Shown here: positions 1 to 6,930 of the stretch, piece by piece
How the letters are laid out: every line of letters starts with the position of its first letter
Numbering within the stretch: the first letter of the stretch is position 1
Assembly (NCBI GenBank): GCA_902629465.1
Contig: CACOQX010000006.1
Location: forward strand, 1 to 48,704
DNA from: an uncultured SAR86 cluster bacterium
GTDB lineage: Bacteria; Pseudomonadota; Gammaproteobacteria; Magnimaribacterales; AG-339-G14
Direction of reading: 5' to 3'
DNA: 48,704 nucleotides
The notes under the pieces: generated by a model
The model's database searches: none
Seen by the model: only the letters and a program-made list of their open reading frames with translations
What the model was told of the DNA's origin: nothing
Translations under genes and position numbers: made by a program

Positions 1-272
1 TGTCTATTTTAGATATAGATTTTTCTAAACTTTTACTAGAAGAACAGAAAGATTCAAAAACTCTTCTTCAGGAATTTTTGCAGTCTCTAGACGAAGATTT
101 GCCTGATTACATAACTACTGAAAAAAAACAAAACGGAGAAATTTATTTTGTCTCTAAGGTAACTTTGCCAATACATAATGTTTTTGGTGAAGGACAAGGA
201 AAAAGTAAAAAATTAGCAGAACAAGAGGCCGCTTCTAACGTTTTAATGATGTTGAATAAAGATGGAAAATAA
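1..272 (+). CDS. rnc: Ribonuclease III, C-terminal part (partial, start lies upstream of window)
   Basis: The reading frame is open from base 3, further upstream than the ORF track shows, and gives a segment with DSKTLLQEFLQ followed by a double-stranded RNA-binding domain (HNVFGEGQGKSKKLAEQEAA). This is the typical C-terminal dsRBD of RNase III, which cleaves double-stranded RNA in rRNA precursors and mRNAs. The catalytic RNase III domain is outside the window. The stop codon overlaps the start of era by 11 bases, and rnc-era-recO is a common proteobacterial operon order, which supports the call. The TTG start proposed by the ORF track at 78 is an internal codon. Confidence 0.93.
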   Translation, partial: SILDIDFSKLLLEEQKDSKTLLQEFLQSLDEDLPDYITTEKKQNGEIYFVSKVTLPIHNVFGEGQGKSKKLAEQEAASNVLMMLNKDGK

Positions 273-1155
273 ATTTGGTTTTGTTTCGCTATCAGGCCGA
301 ACAAATGTTGGTAAATCAACTTTGCTTAATGCTTTCTTTCAAAAAAAGATTGCCATTACTTCGAGAAAACCACAGACCACGCGCAATCGTATTTTAGGAA
401 TACTCACAGAAGAAAAATCTCAAATCGTTTTTCTAGATACTCCCGGAGTACATCTTGGATTTAAAAGGCAGCTTAACAAAGTCATGAATAAAATCGCCTC
501 TCATTGCTATGAAGAGGTAGATCTTGTTCTCTTCTTGATTGATCGTTTTAAGTGGCAAAAGGAAGAAGAAAATATTCTCAAAAGTTTAAAAAACCTCAAT
601 AAGCCTGTTGTTTTAGTCATCAACAAAATAGATAGATTAAGAGATAAAACTAGGCTGTTAGCATTTGTTAAAGATATCAGTGAAAAATTTAATTTTCTAT
701 CTATTGTTCCGATTTCCGCATTGAAAAAAGATAATTTGATGGAATTAAAAAAAGTTATTCTAAATAATCTGGAAACTGGTCCGCATCATTTCCCAGAAGA
801 CTCTGTAACAGAGTTTTCAGATAATTTTTTTATTTCGGAAATAATTAGAGAAAAAGCAATCAATAGATTAGGCGACGAATTACCTTATCGACTAAATGTC
901 GTGATTGAAAAAATTGATGATTCAAAAAAGCTTAAGACCATTTATGCAGCCGTCATCACTGAGTCTCAAAGTCAAAAAGGGATCATTCTTGGCAAGCAGG
1001 GCATTATGATTAAAGCCATCGGAACAGCTGCTAGAAAAGAATTGGAAAAAAAGTTTTCAAAAAAAGTGAACCTTCAACTTTGGGTTAAAGCCAACAAAAA
1101 TTGGACAAACGACATCAACAAGTTAAAAAAATTTGGGCTTGGAGTTGATTTTTGA
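262..1155 (+). CDS. era: GTPase Era, ribosome small-subunit assembly factor
   Basis: 297 aa, the usual Era length. The N-terminal GTPase domain has a P-loop read as GRTNVGKST (most Era proteins have GRPNVGKS), switch II DTPGVH near residue 59, NKID near residue 120 and a SALK G5 motif near residue 152. The C-terminal KH domain shows the KQGIMIKAIGTAARKEL helix-turn pattern that binds the 3' end of 16S rRNA. Era couples GTP hydrolysis to 30S maturation at the inner membrane. The ATG lies inside the end of rnc and the stop overlaps the TTG start of recO, so translation is probably coupled through the operon. Confidence 0.97.
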   Translation: MENKFGFVSLSGRTNVGKSTLLNAFFQKKIAITSRKPQTTRNRILGILTEEKSQIVFLDTPGVHLGFKRQLNKVMNKIASHCYEEVDLVLFLIDRFKWQKEEENILKSLKNLNKPVVLVINKIDRLRDKTRLLAFVKDISEKFNFLSIVPISALKKDNLMELKKVILNNLETGPHHFPEDSVTEFSDNFFISEIIREKAINRLGDELPYRLNVVIEKIDDSKKLKTIYAAVITESQSQKGIILGKQGIMIKAIGTAARKELEKKFSKKVNLQLWVKANKNWTNDINKLKKFGLGVDF

Positions 1156-1850
1156 AATCTTTAGGCGCTAATGAATCAGAAGCAATTCTTTTACTTAGTA
1201 GAAAGTTTTCAGAAACCAGTCTGATCTGCGAGCTATTTACCAAAAAAAATGGCAGAGTTTCTGTCATAGCGAAAGGCGCACGATCAAAAAGGAATAAATT
1301 TCAAAATGTTGCCGCTCCAAATATTCTAGCTAACGTTAATTATTCTGGTAGAAGCGAACTAAAGACCTTAACTTCTTGGGAAGAAATCAAATACTTTCAA
1401 ATACTTGGAAAAAATTTAAAAATTTTACTTTATCTCAACGAATTGATTTTCAAATTAATAGAAAAGGAAGCAAAACAAGAAAAAATTTTTAATGCCGTAA
1501 TTGATTTTTACAAAATCTTAGAATTAGGAGAAGCTAAAAATATTGAGATATCTTTAAGAGAGCTTGAATATTTTTTAATCTGTGAACTAGGTTATGGATT
1601 TAATTTTCAGGTTGATGACAAAGGCAAAGAGATACAAAAAGATGGAATCTATTATTTTCATCCAGCTCAAGGATTTTCAGAAAAACCTTTAAATAATTTT
1701 TTAAAAGTCTCTGGAATTGATATCATAAATTTTACCAATGGAAAAATCACTTCTGCTTCAGCAAGAAGTAAAATAAAAAAAATCATGCAACTTGCTATCT
1801 CTTATATTGCTGAAAAACCTATGAATGCGGGAACAATATATAATGACTAA
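1152..1850 (+). CDS. recO: DNA repair protein RecO
   Basis: 232 aa. The N-terminal OB-fold segment reads EAILLLSRKFSETSLICELFTKKNGRVSVIAKGARS, which is characteristic of RecO. RecO works with RecR to load RecA onto SSB-coated single-stranded DNA in the RecF recombination pathway. The start is a TTG overlapping the era stop by four bases. The C-terminal half has a partial RecO pattern (FLICELGYG, then FHPAQGFSE) but no cysteine cluster, which fits many gammaproteobacterial RecO proteins that lack the zinc site. The stop overlaps the acpS start. The pdxJ gene often found between recO and acpS is absent here. Confidence 0.93.
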   Translation: MKSLGANESEAILLLSRKFSETSLICELFTKKNGRVSVIAKGARSKRNKFQNVAAPNILANVNYSGRSELKTLTSWEEIKYFQILGKNLKILLYLNELIFKLIEKEAKQEKIFNAVIDFYKILELGEAKNIEISLRELEYFLICELGYGFNFQVDDKGKEIQKDGIYYFHPAQGFSEKPLNNFLKVSGIDIINFTNGKITSASARSKIKKIMQLAISYIAEKPMNAGTIYND

Positions 1851-2229
1851 ATTAAGAAGCGGAATAGATCTGGTAAAGGTCTCAAGACTAGCAAAGGCTT
1901 ATGAAAACTTTGGTCTTAGATTTTTGCACAGAATATACGACAACCTTGAAATCGAACAATTTCAAAAAAAATCTTCTAGAGCTAAACCTTTCTTTTTAGC
2001 AAAAAACTTTGCTGGTAAAGAAGCTGTATCAAAAGTCATAGGTTATGGCTTTACCAATGGCGTCAGGCCAAAAGACATTGTGATACTCAGAAAATATGGC
2101 AGCCCAAAAGTAAAACTCAATGGAAGAGCTAAATTATTAGCAAAAGAGCAAGGGCTTAAAGATATTTCCCTTAGCCTAAGCGATACCGAAGAACACGCGA
2201 CTGCGATGGCTGTAGCAATCACAGAATGA
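1843..2229 (+). CDS. acpS: Holo-[acyl-carrier-protein] synthase AcpS
   Basis: 128 aa when started at the ATG at 1843. The ORF track begins 18 bases earlier, but a 128-residue product fits the family's usual length of about 126. AcpS transfers 4'-phosphopantetheine from CoA to the serine of acyl carrier protein, activating fatty-acid synthesis. The Mg-binding aspartate is in GIDLV near the N-terminus and the second metal/catalytic region is [16 protein letters not shown]. The start overlaps the end of recO by eight bases and the stop overlaps the adk start by four, continuing the tight operon. Confidence 0.93.
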   Translation: MTKLRSGIDLVKVSRLAKAYENFGLRFLHRIYDNLEIEQFQKKSSRAKPFFLAKNFAGKEAVSKVIGYGFTNGVRPKDIVILRKYGSPKVKLNGRAKLLAKEQGLKDISLSLSDTEEHATAMAVAITE

Positions 2230-2873
2230 ATCTCATTATTTTAGGCCCACCTGGAGCTGGTAAAGGAACTCAAGCAGCTTTCATTGCCTCAGAAAAAAAA
2301 ATACCGCATATCTCTACAGGTGATATGTTACGAGAAGCCATTAAGAATGGAACAGAATTAGGCTTGCAGGCAAAGGCAGTAATGGATGCTGGGAATTTGG
2401 TTTCTGATGAGCTCATCATCGAATTGGTCAAAGAGAGGATTTCACAAGACGATTGTAAAAATGGTTTTTTATTTGATGGTTTTCCTAGGACAATACCTCA
2501 AGCTGAAGCACTTCAGAAAAATAACGTTGACATAAATGGAGTCATAGAATTAGTTATTGCAGATGAAGAAATTATCAAAAGAATGTCTGGTCGAAGAATC
2601 CACTTAGCGTCAGGTAGAACATACCACGTTGATTTCAATCCACCCATAAAACCTGGACTGGACGATGAAACGGGCGAGGAACTTATCATTAGAAAAGATG
2701 ATGAGCCAGAAACAGTCAAAGATCGTCTTAAAGTCTATTGGACTCAAACTCAACCGTTGATTGAATATTATTCAAACTTTAAAAACGTTTCAGATTTCAA
2801 GTATCTTACTGTTGATGGCACTTTATCCGTTGAGGAAATTAAAAATAATATTAAAGACTTTTTATCTCAGTAA
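2226..2873 (+). CDS. adk: Adenylate kinase (long-LID type)
   Basis: 215 aa. The P-loop [10 protein letters not shown] is at residues 7-16, followed by the AMP-binding STGDMLR and the [12 protein letters not shown] motif. An extended LID domain ([19 protein letters not shown]) precedes the C-terminal core. The enzyme interconverts ATP + AMP and 2 ADP in the cytoplasm. The LID shows no four-cysteine zinc site, as is usual in Gram-negative bacteria. The ATG overlaps the acpS stop (ATGA). tsaB follows with no intergenic base. Confidence 0.97.
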   Translation: MNLIILGPPGAGKGTQAAFIASEKKIPHISTGDMLREAIKNGTELGLQAKAVMDAGNLVSDELIIELVKERISQDDCKNGFLFDGFPRTIPQAEALQKNNVDINGVIELVIADEEIIKRMSGRRIHLASGRTYHVDFNPPIKPGLDDETGEELIIRKDDEPETVKDRLKVYWTQTQPLIEYYSNFKNVSDFKYLTVDGTLSVEEIKNNIKDFLSQ

Positions 2874-3545
2874 ATGACCAACATTTTAGCTATTGAAACC
2901 TCTTCGGTTTATTGTTCAATTGGCTTAGCTAAAAATAAAGAAATATATATCGAGCATTCTCAGGAAGAAAATACTCACGGTAAAAATATTTTTGGTTTTA
3001 TCGATAACCTCCTTAAAAAATCTCAACTTGAAAAAGAAGACCTAGACTTCATTGCCTTGAGTGTCGGCCCAGGATCTTTTACAGGGTTAAGGGTAGGGTG
3101 TTCTGTAGCGCAAGGCCTTGCTTTTGGTTTGCAAAAGAAAATTTTACCTCTTTCTAGTCTTGTGATTTTAGCTCAAACTGTTTTTTTAGAACACAAAGCC
3201 AAAGAACTTTTTATTGTCAAAGAAGCACATATGAACGACTTATATGTTGGAAAATTTATAAGAACAAATAATGATGTAGCTCTTCCTTTAATTAACGATA
3301 CTGCTATTAAGAAAACAGAACTTTCTGATTTTATTTCTTCAGATAACAAGGAAGTCATCTGTAGCGATTGTCATGAGTTTTTTGACTACTTAATTAAACC
3401 TAGCCTATTAGAAACAAATAATCATGCAAAAGGTTTATTACACTTAGCCTGTAATCTCGATGATTTAGATACCAGATTGAAAAATCCTGAAGAGGTATAT
3501 CCTACTTATCTTTCAGGCACCGAACAATGGAAGAGAGTTAAATAA
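2874..3545 (+). CDS. tsaB: tRNA threonylcarbamoyladenosine biosynthesis protein TsaB
   Basis: 223 aa, the usual size of TsaB (YeaZ). It has the ASKHA-type N-terminus LAIETSSVYCSIGLA and the signature SVGPGSFTGLRVGCSVAQGLAFG near residue 65. TsaB is a non-catalytic partner that binds TsaD and TsaE to make the t6A37 modification on ANN-decoding tRNAs. It begins at the base after the adk stop and is directly followed by uppP, so it belongs to the same transcript. The C-terminal half is poorly conserved, as is typical of the family. Confidence 0.94.
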   Translation: MTNILAIETSSVYCSIGLAKNKEIYIEHSQEENTHGKNIFGFIDNLLKKSQLEKEDLDFIALSVGPGSFTGLRVGCSVAQGLAFGLQKKILPLSSLVILAQTVFLEHKAKELFIVKEAHMNDLYVGKFIRTNNDVALPLINDTAIKKTELSDFISSDNKEVICSDCHEFFDYLIKPSLLETNNHAKGLLHLACNLDDLDTRLKNPEEVYPTYLSGTEQWKRVK

Positions 3546-4322
3546 ATGGAAGTTTTGCAAATTCTAATTTTGTCAATCATACAAGGCTTGACTGAATTTT
3601 TGCCTATTTCTAGCTCTGCGCACTTAATAATAACTTCCTCAATCTTAGGTCAAGAGACCCAATCAATTACTATTGATATTTTTGCTCATGGTGGCAGTTT
3701 ATTTGCAGTAATTATTTATTTTAGAGCAGAACTAACTGACGCTTTACAAGATTACAAATTATCTTCAAGCGATTCTTTTTTAAATAAATTATTGCTTGGA
3801 TCCTTGCCAATATTAATTACAGGATTTTTATTAAGAGATTTCATTTCAGAAAATTTAAGGACACTAGACATTGTTGCGCTATCAACTATTTTTTTTGGCA
3901 TTCTTCTTTGGATTGCTGATAGAGACTCAAAAGAAGAAATGGCTTATGAATCAGTAACTTTTAAACATGCTTTTTTCATTGGTTTAGCTCAATGCTTGGC
4001 TTTGATTCCAGGAACCAGCCGTTCGGCGATCACAATAATTTGTGCTTTATTTTTGAGCTATTCTAGAACGGTTGCCTCAAAGTTTGCTTTTATGCTTGCA
4101 ATACCTACTTTGGGTTTTATTTTCTTTTCTGAAATTATCGCCTTAGGATTTACCTCATCAGAAATAAATTGGCTTGATGTTCTTTTGGTTTCAACCTTTT
4201 CTTTTTTGAGCTCTTACTTATGCATCGGAATTTTTTTAAATCTTATCGAAAGAATAGGCTTTACACCTTTTGTCGTCTATAGAGTTTTGCTGGGGATTTT
4301 TTTACTTTTTTTAGCCTACTAA
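3546..4322 (+). CDS. uppP: Undecaprenyl-diphosphate phosphatase UppP (BacA)
   Basis: 258 aa polytopic membrane protein. The two signature motifs are visible: GLTEFLPISSSAHLI near residue 14 and PGTSRSAITI near residue 156. The enzyme dephosphorylates undecaprenyl diphosphate to recycle the lipid carrier for peptidoglycan and surface-polysaccharide synthesis, and it gives bacitracin resistance when abundant. It begins directly after the tsaB stop and is the last gene of the plus-strand run. Its 3' end overlaps the convergent glutathione-transferase gene by 12 bases. Confidence 0.96.
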   Translation: MEVLQILILSIIQGLTEFLPISSSAHLIITSSILGQETQSITIDIFAHGGSLFAVIIYFRAELTDALQDYKLSSSDSFLNKLLLGSLPILITGFLLRDFISENLRTLDIVALSTIFFGILLWIADRDSKEEMAYESVTFKHAFFIGLAQCLALIPGTSRSAITIICALFLSYSRTVASKFAFMLAIPTLGFIFFSEIIALGFTSSEINWLDVLLVSTFSFLSSYLCIGIFLNLIERIGFTPFVVYRVLLGIFLLFLAY

Positions 4323-5162
4323 TTGTCTTTTGATGCTCCACCCACTATATTTTTGAACCACATAAAAGATATAGGATATAAATCTAACGATTCCAGGAAT
4401 CTTTGTTTCTTCTGCAAAAACTTCTCTTTTTAATAAGCTTTCATACCAATCATTAACATTGGGATGAAGAATATGTATTGGATATCTTGCAGCCTTAAGT
4501 CTTGAAACATAAATAAACCATGCAATATCGGGCAAGGTTAGTTCGTTGCCCAAAATGTAGGTATGGTGAGTAAGTTTTTCATTGATTTCATCAAGATGCA
4601 GTTTGAGATTGAGTAAAGATTTGGTTGCAACTTCGTCTGTGATCCCTACTTTTTTATAATTCTCCCAAAACTTTCTATTTGCGTCGTCTTCTGAATCCTG
4701 ATTCCCATGCAAGGTAGCCTTTGATTCGGATTTTTCTTGAATTTTTACGTTATTCAAAAATTTTGGAACTAAGAATTTAAAAGTAACATTTCGGATATCT
4801 AAATGAAGGTCATTTTCTTCAATCATCATCTGATTTATCTCTTCTTCTTTTTCTGCAGGTATCAAAGTCATGGCAGGGAATTTATTGTCTAAATACTTAA
4901 GGATGTCATTACTCTCGATATGAACCTCTCCGTCATCAACCAAAACAGGAACCAACGATCTTGGAGTAATGCCTTGAAAGTAAGGAGAAAAGTTTTCTTT
5001 TTTTTGAAGATTAATATGATGGCCTGTGTAATCTATATTTTTTAGACCCATAAAAATTCTTGTTTTCATTGAACAAGCAGAAAAAGTGAAATGAAAGAGA
5101 TGGATTCCTTTCCAAGAAAGGACTTCTTTTGTTTTAATATCTTCTTGTCTGAGTTTAACCAT
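4311..5162 (-). CDS. Glutathione S-transferase family protein
   Basis: 283 aa. Residues about 20-95 form a thioredoxin-like GST N-domain: a strand, a Ser/Cys-containing active-site turn (FSACSMKTRIFM), the cis-proline element LVPVLVDDGEVHIES that binds glutathione, and DILKYLDNKFP. The all-alpha C-domain follows, with LPDIAWFIYVSRLKAARYP resembling the conserved N-capping motif of GSTs. The substrate cannot be named. It is transcribed alone, divergent from rsmJ with 14 bases between the start codons, so the promoters must overlap. Its 3' end overlaps uppP. The C-terminus has an aromatic stretch (FISYIFYVV) that might touch the membrane. Confidence 0.85.
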   Translation of the reverse strand: MVKLRQEDIKTKEVLSWKGIHLFHFTFSACSMKTRIFMGLKNIDYTGHHINLQKKENFSPYFQGITPRSLVPVLVDDGEVHIESNDILKYLDNKFPAMTLIPAEKEEEINQMMIEENDLHLDIRNVTFKFLVPKFLNNVKIQEKSESKATLHGNQDSEDDANRKFWENYKKVGITDEVATKSLLNLKLHLDEINEKLTHHTYILGNELTLPDIAWFIYVSRLKAARYPIHILHPNVNDWYESLLKREVFAEETKIPGIVRFISYIFYVVQKYSGWSIKRQLVG

Positions 5163-5176
5163 TTTTTTTTACTAAC

Positions 5177-5950
5177 ATGAATAATTTTACAGAAAGAAAG
5201 CCATTTGTATCTTATCTTTCGAAAAGTGAAATCAGATTTGCAGAACAATTTGCTTCAAAACATGGTTTGCAATTTATCACACCGAGAAACTTAAGGATCT
5301 CCGATATACACAAGCAAGTCATATGGGCATCAGCCAAAAACCTTGCATTGCAAGATTTGGCAATAAAGAACTCAAAACCTTTTGTCATCGATTACAAGGA
5401 CTTTAAAAAAATTATGGCCAAATCATCTTTGCTAAAGAAATGTTTTTCCAAAAAAGATATTGGGAGAAAGGTTATTGATATGACTGCAGGATTTTGCATA
5501 GATGCTTTAGAAATAAGTTTCCTTGGTTATTCAGTCACTGCTATAGAAAAAAAATCTTGGCTGTATGAATTTACAAATCAATGTCTGCAAAATTCAAAGC
5601 ATAAAGATTTGAAACATTCCATTAATCGAATAGATTTTCTAAACGGCGATTCTTTGGATCTCATAAAAAATTTTTCAGATCATGAGATTGTCTATCTGGA
5701 CCAAATGTTTGAACAAAAAAATGATGCAAGAGCCAAAAAAGAAATACAATTTTTAAGAAATTTAGATTTTGAAGAATTTGATTTAATGAGATTTAAAAAG
5801 TCTCTGAAACATAACAATTTCAAGAAAATTATTTACAAATCAGCTCTGCATAGCAACATGAGCACGCTTATTAATTTAAAGCCTTCCCGTGTTATCAAAG
5901 GCAAAGCATTTAAATACAATATATTTACCGTAGACCAGGAGAACGAATGA
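5177..5950 (+). CDS. rsmJ: 16S rRNA (guanine-N2) methyltransferase RsmJ-like protein
   Basis: 257 aa. A SAM-binding Rossmann segment (IDMTAGFCIDALEISFLGYSVTAIEK) is at about residues 96-122. YLDQMFEQKNDARAKKEIQ, near residue 174, aligns with the RsmJ signature that usually reads YLDPMF. RsmJ methylates G1516 of 16S rRNA. The signature proline is replaced by Gln here, and the late KRP-type motif is not recognisable, so the protein is a divergent family member. The product is named from the overall fold order and the MF-K-KKE pattern. Its stop overlaps the following MazG-like gene by four bases (ATGA). Confidence 0.8.
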   Translation: MNNFTERKPFVSYLSKSEIRFAEQFASKHGLQFITPRNLRISDIHKQVIWASAKNLALQDLAIKNSKPFVIDYKDFKKIMAKSSLLKKCFSKKDIGRKVIDMTAGFCIDALEISFLGYSVTAIEKKSWLYEFTNQCLQNSKHKDLKHSINRIDFLNGDSLDLIKNFSDHEIVYLDQMFEQKNDARAKKEIQFLRNLDFEEFDLMRFKKSLKHNNFKKIIYKSALHSNMSTLINLKPSRVIKGKAFKYNIFTVDQENE

Positions 5951-6315
5951 ATTATCAAAAAGATGTATCTAACTTTATGATCTTAGGAGAACAAAAAATA
6001 TCTTCAGATCTTAATCTTAATAATAAGCAAACTCAGCTTTATATGAATTTGATCAAAGAGGAGTTTGAAGAGACCGCGAAAGCATTTGATGAAGAAGACT
6101 TGATTGAGGTTGCTGATGGTCTTGCAGATATGGTTTGGGTCATTATGGGTATGTGCAATAGTGCGGGCATAGATTTTGATAAGATTTGGGAAGAGGTGAA
6201 AAGCTCAAATATGAGTAAATTTGTTGATGGAAAATTCATTAAAAATGACGCTGGGAAGATTATGAAGCCAGAGACATATTTCAAACCAAACATCAAAAAA
6301 GCTTTGGGTTTATAA
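5947..6315 (+). CDS. MazG-like nucleotide pyrophosphohydrolase
   Basis: 122 aa, all-alpha. The metal-binding pattern KEEFEET, then EVADGLADMVWVIMGMC, is the EExxE plus ExxD arrangement of MazG/dUTPase-like NTP pyrophosphatases. These hydrolyse non-canonical or excess (d)NTPs to monophosphates, often as house-cleaning enzymes; the exact nucleotide is unknown. It is translationally coupled to rsmJ (ATGA overlap) and followed by a strong inverted repeat. Its C-terminal tail, GKIMKPETYFKPNIKKALG, is short and basic and resembles that of phage and bacterial single-domain MazG-like proteins. Confidence 0.8.
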   Translation: MNYQKDVSNFMILGEQKISSDLNLNNKQTQLYMNLIKEEFEETAKAFDEEDLIEVADGLADMVWVIMGMCNSAGIDFDKIWEEVKSSNMSKFVDGKFIKNDAGKIMKPETYFKPNIKKALGL

Positions 6316-6317
6316 TT

Positions 6318-6347
6318 CATGCCGCCTTGAAGGCGGCATGTTTTGGG
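6318..6347. terminator. Inverted repeat / probable terminator between MazG-like gene and hsp20
   Basis: A perfect 10-bp stem (CATGCCGCCT / AGGCGGCATG) with a 3-base loop begins three bases after the stop of the MazG-like gene and is followed by TTTTGGGG. It also lies just beyond the hsp20 stop on the other strand, so it may serve both convergent genes. The T-run is short, so termination may be weak. Confidence 0.7.
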
Positions 6348-6352
6348 GGAGA

Positions 6353-6799
6353 TTATTCTGTAATTAATTCTCCTGAATTAATTTGAATAACTTTTGCTTT
6401 TTCTGACTCTGGAATAATCCTTTCTAGATTTATCTTTAATAAACCATTCTTTAGATCGGCTGTTTTTACAACAACTTCAGGCGCAAGAGAGAATTGCAAT
6501 TTAAAGGCCCTCGCAGCAATACCTTGATGTAAGACTTCTCCAGAAGAATTTTTAGAACCTTCGTGAGTTATGCTCAAGTTATTTTCCTTAGTTTCGACGG
6601 TTAAATCGTCTTCGCTAAGTCCTGCAACTGCTACCTCGATGGTAATATCATTCCCTTCGCGTTTGATGTTGTAAGGCGGATAAGACCTTGAATCTTCTCC
6701 TATTTCACTGAATGTTCTCAATGAATCAAACAAACTATCAAATCCTAAAAACCTCGTTGAGAAAAAAGGATCTGATAAATTTAATAAACTATTTTTCAT
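6353..6799 (-). CDS. Small heat-shock protein, Hsp20/IbpA family
   Basis: 148 aa, the size of IbpA/IbpB. The N-terminal arm (DPFFSTRFLGFDSLFDSL) is followed by an alpha-crystallin domain at about residues 43-135 with YPPYNIKREGNDITIEVAVAG, AFKLQFSLAPEV and DLKNGLLKINLER. The C-terminal tail has VIQINS in place of the usual I-x-I anchor. The protein holds unfolding proteins in a refoldable state for DnaK/ClpB. Regulation can be read in the DNA: a sigma-32-type promoter and a hairpin hiding the ribosome-binding site lie upstream and are listed separately. Confidence 0.94.
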   Translation of the reverse strand: MKNSLLNLSDPFFSTRFLGFDSLFDSLRTFSEIGEDSRSYPPYNIKREGNDITIEVAVAGLSEDDLTVETKENNLSITHEGSKNSSGEVLHQGIAARAFKLQFSLAPEVVVKTADLKNGLLKINLERIIPESEKAKVIQINSGELITE

Positions 6800-6803
6800 A
6801 ATA

Positions 6804-6827
6804 AACTCCTTAAAATTTAAGCAAGTT
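6804..6827 (-). promoter_or_regulatory. ROSE-like RNA thermometer in the hsp20 leader
   Basis: In the minus-strand transcript, AACUUGCUU can fold back on AAGGAGUU, the Shine-Dalgarno sequence of hsp20, across an AAAUUUU loop. The pairing includes a G·U and a bulged G inside the UUGCU element. UUGCU facing AGGA with a bulged G is the hallmark of ROSE heat-shock thermometers. Melting on heating would expose the ribosome-binding site. A second possible hairpin (GAAAGAT / ATCTTTC) lies further upstream in the same leader. Confidence 0.75.
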
Positions 6828-6896
6828 AATAAAAAGACACCTCATTCAAGCATGTCAACCCATGGAAAGATCCCATCACGGCAATCTTTCTCAATA

Positions 6897-6927
6897 TTTA
6901 TATGGGGGTATTTTTTATCTTTTCAAG
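6897..6927 (-). promoter_or_regulatory. Heat-shock (sigma-32 type) promoter of hsp20
   Basis: On the minus strand, CTTGAAA (-35) and CCCCATATAAA (-10) are separated by about 13 bases, very close to the RpoH consensus CTTGAAA-N11-16-CCCCATNT. The predicted transcript has a leader of roughly 90 nucleotides ending in the ROSE-like hairpin before the hsp20 ATG. The -35 box lies just downstream of the plsB stop. Confidence 0.8.
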
Positions 6928-6930
6928 ACT

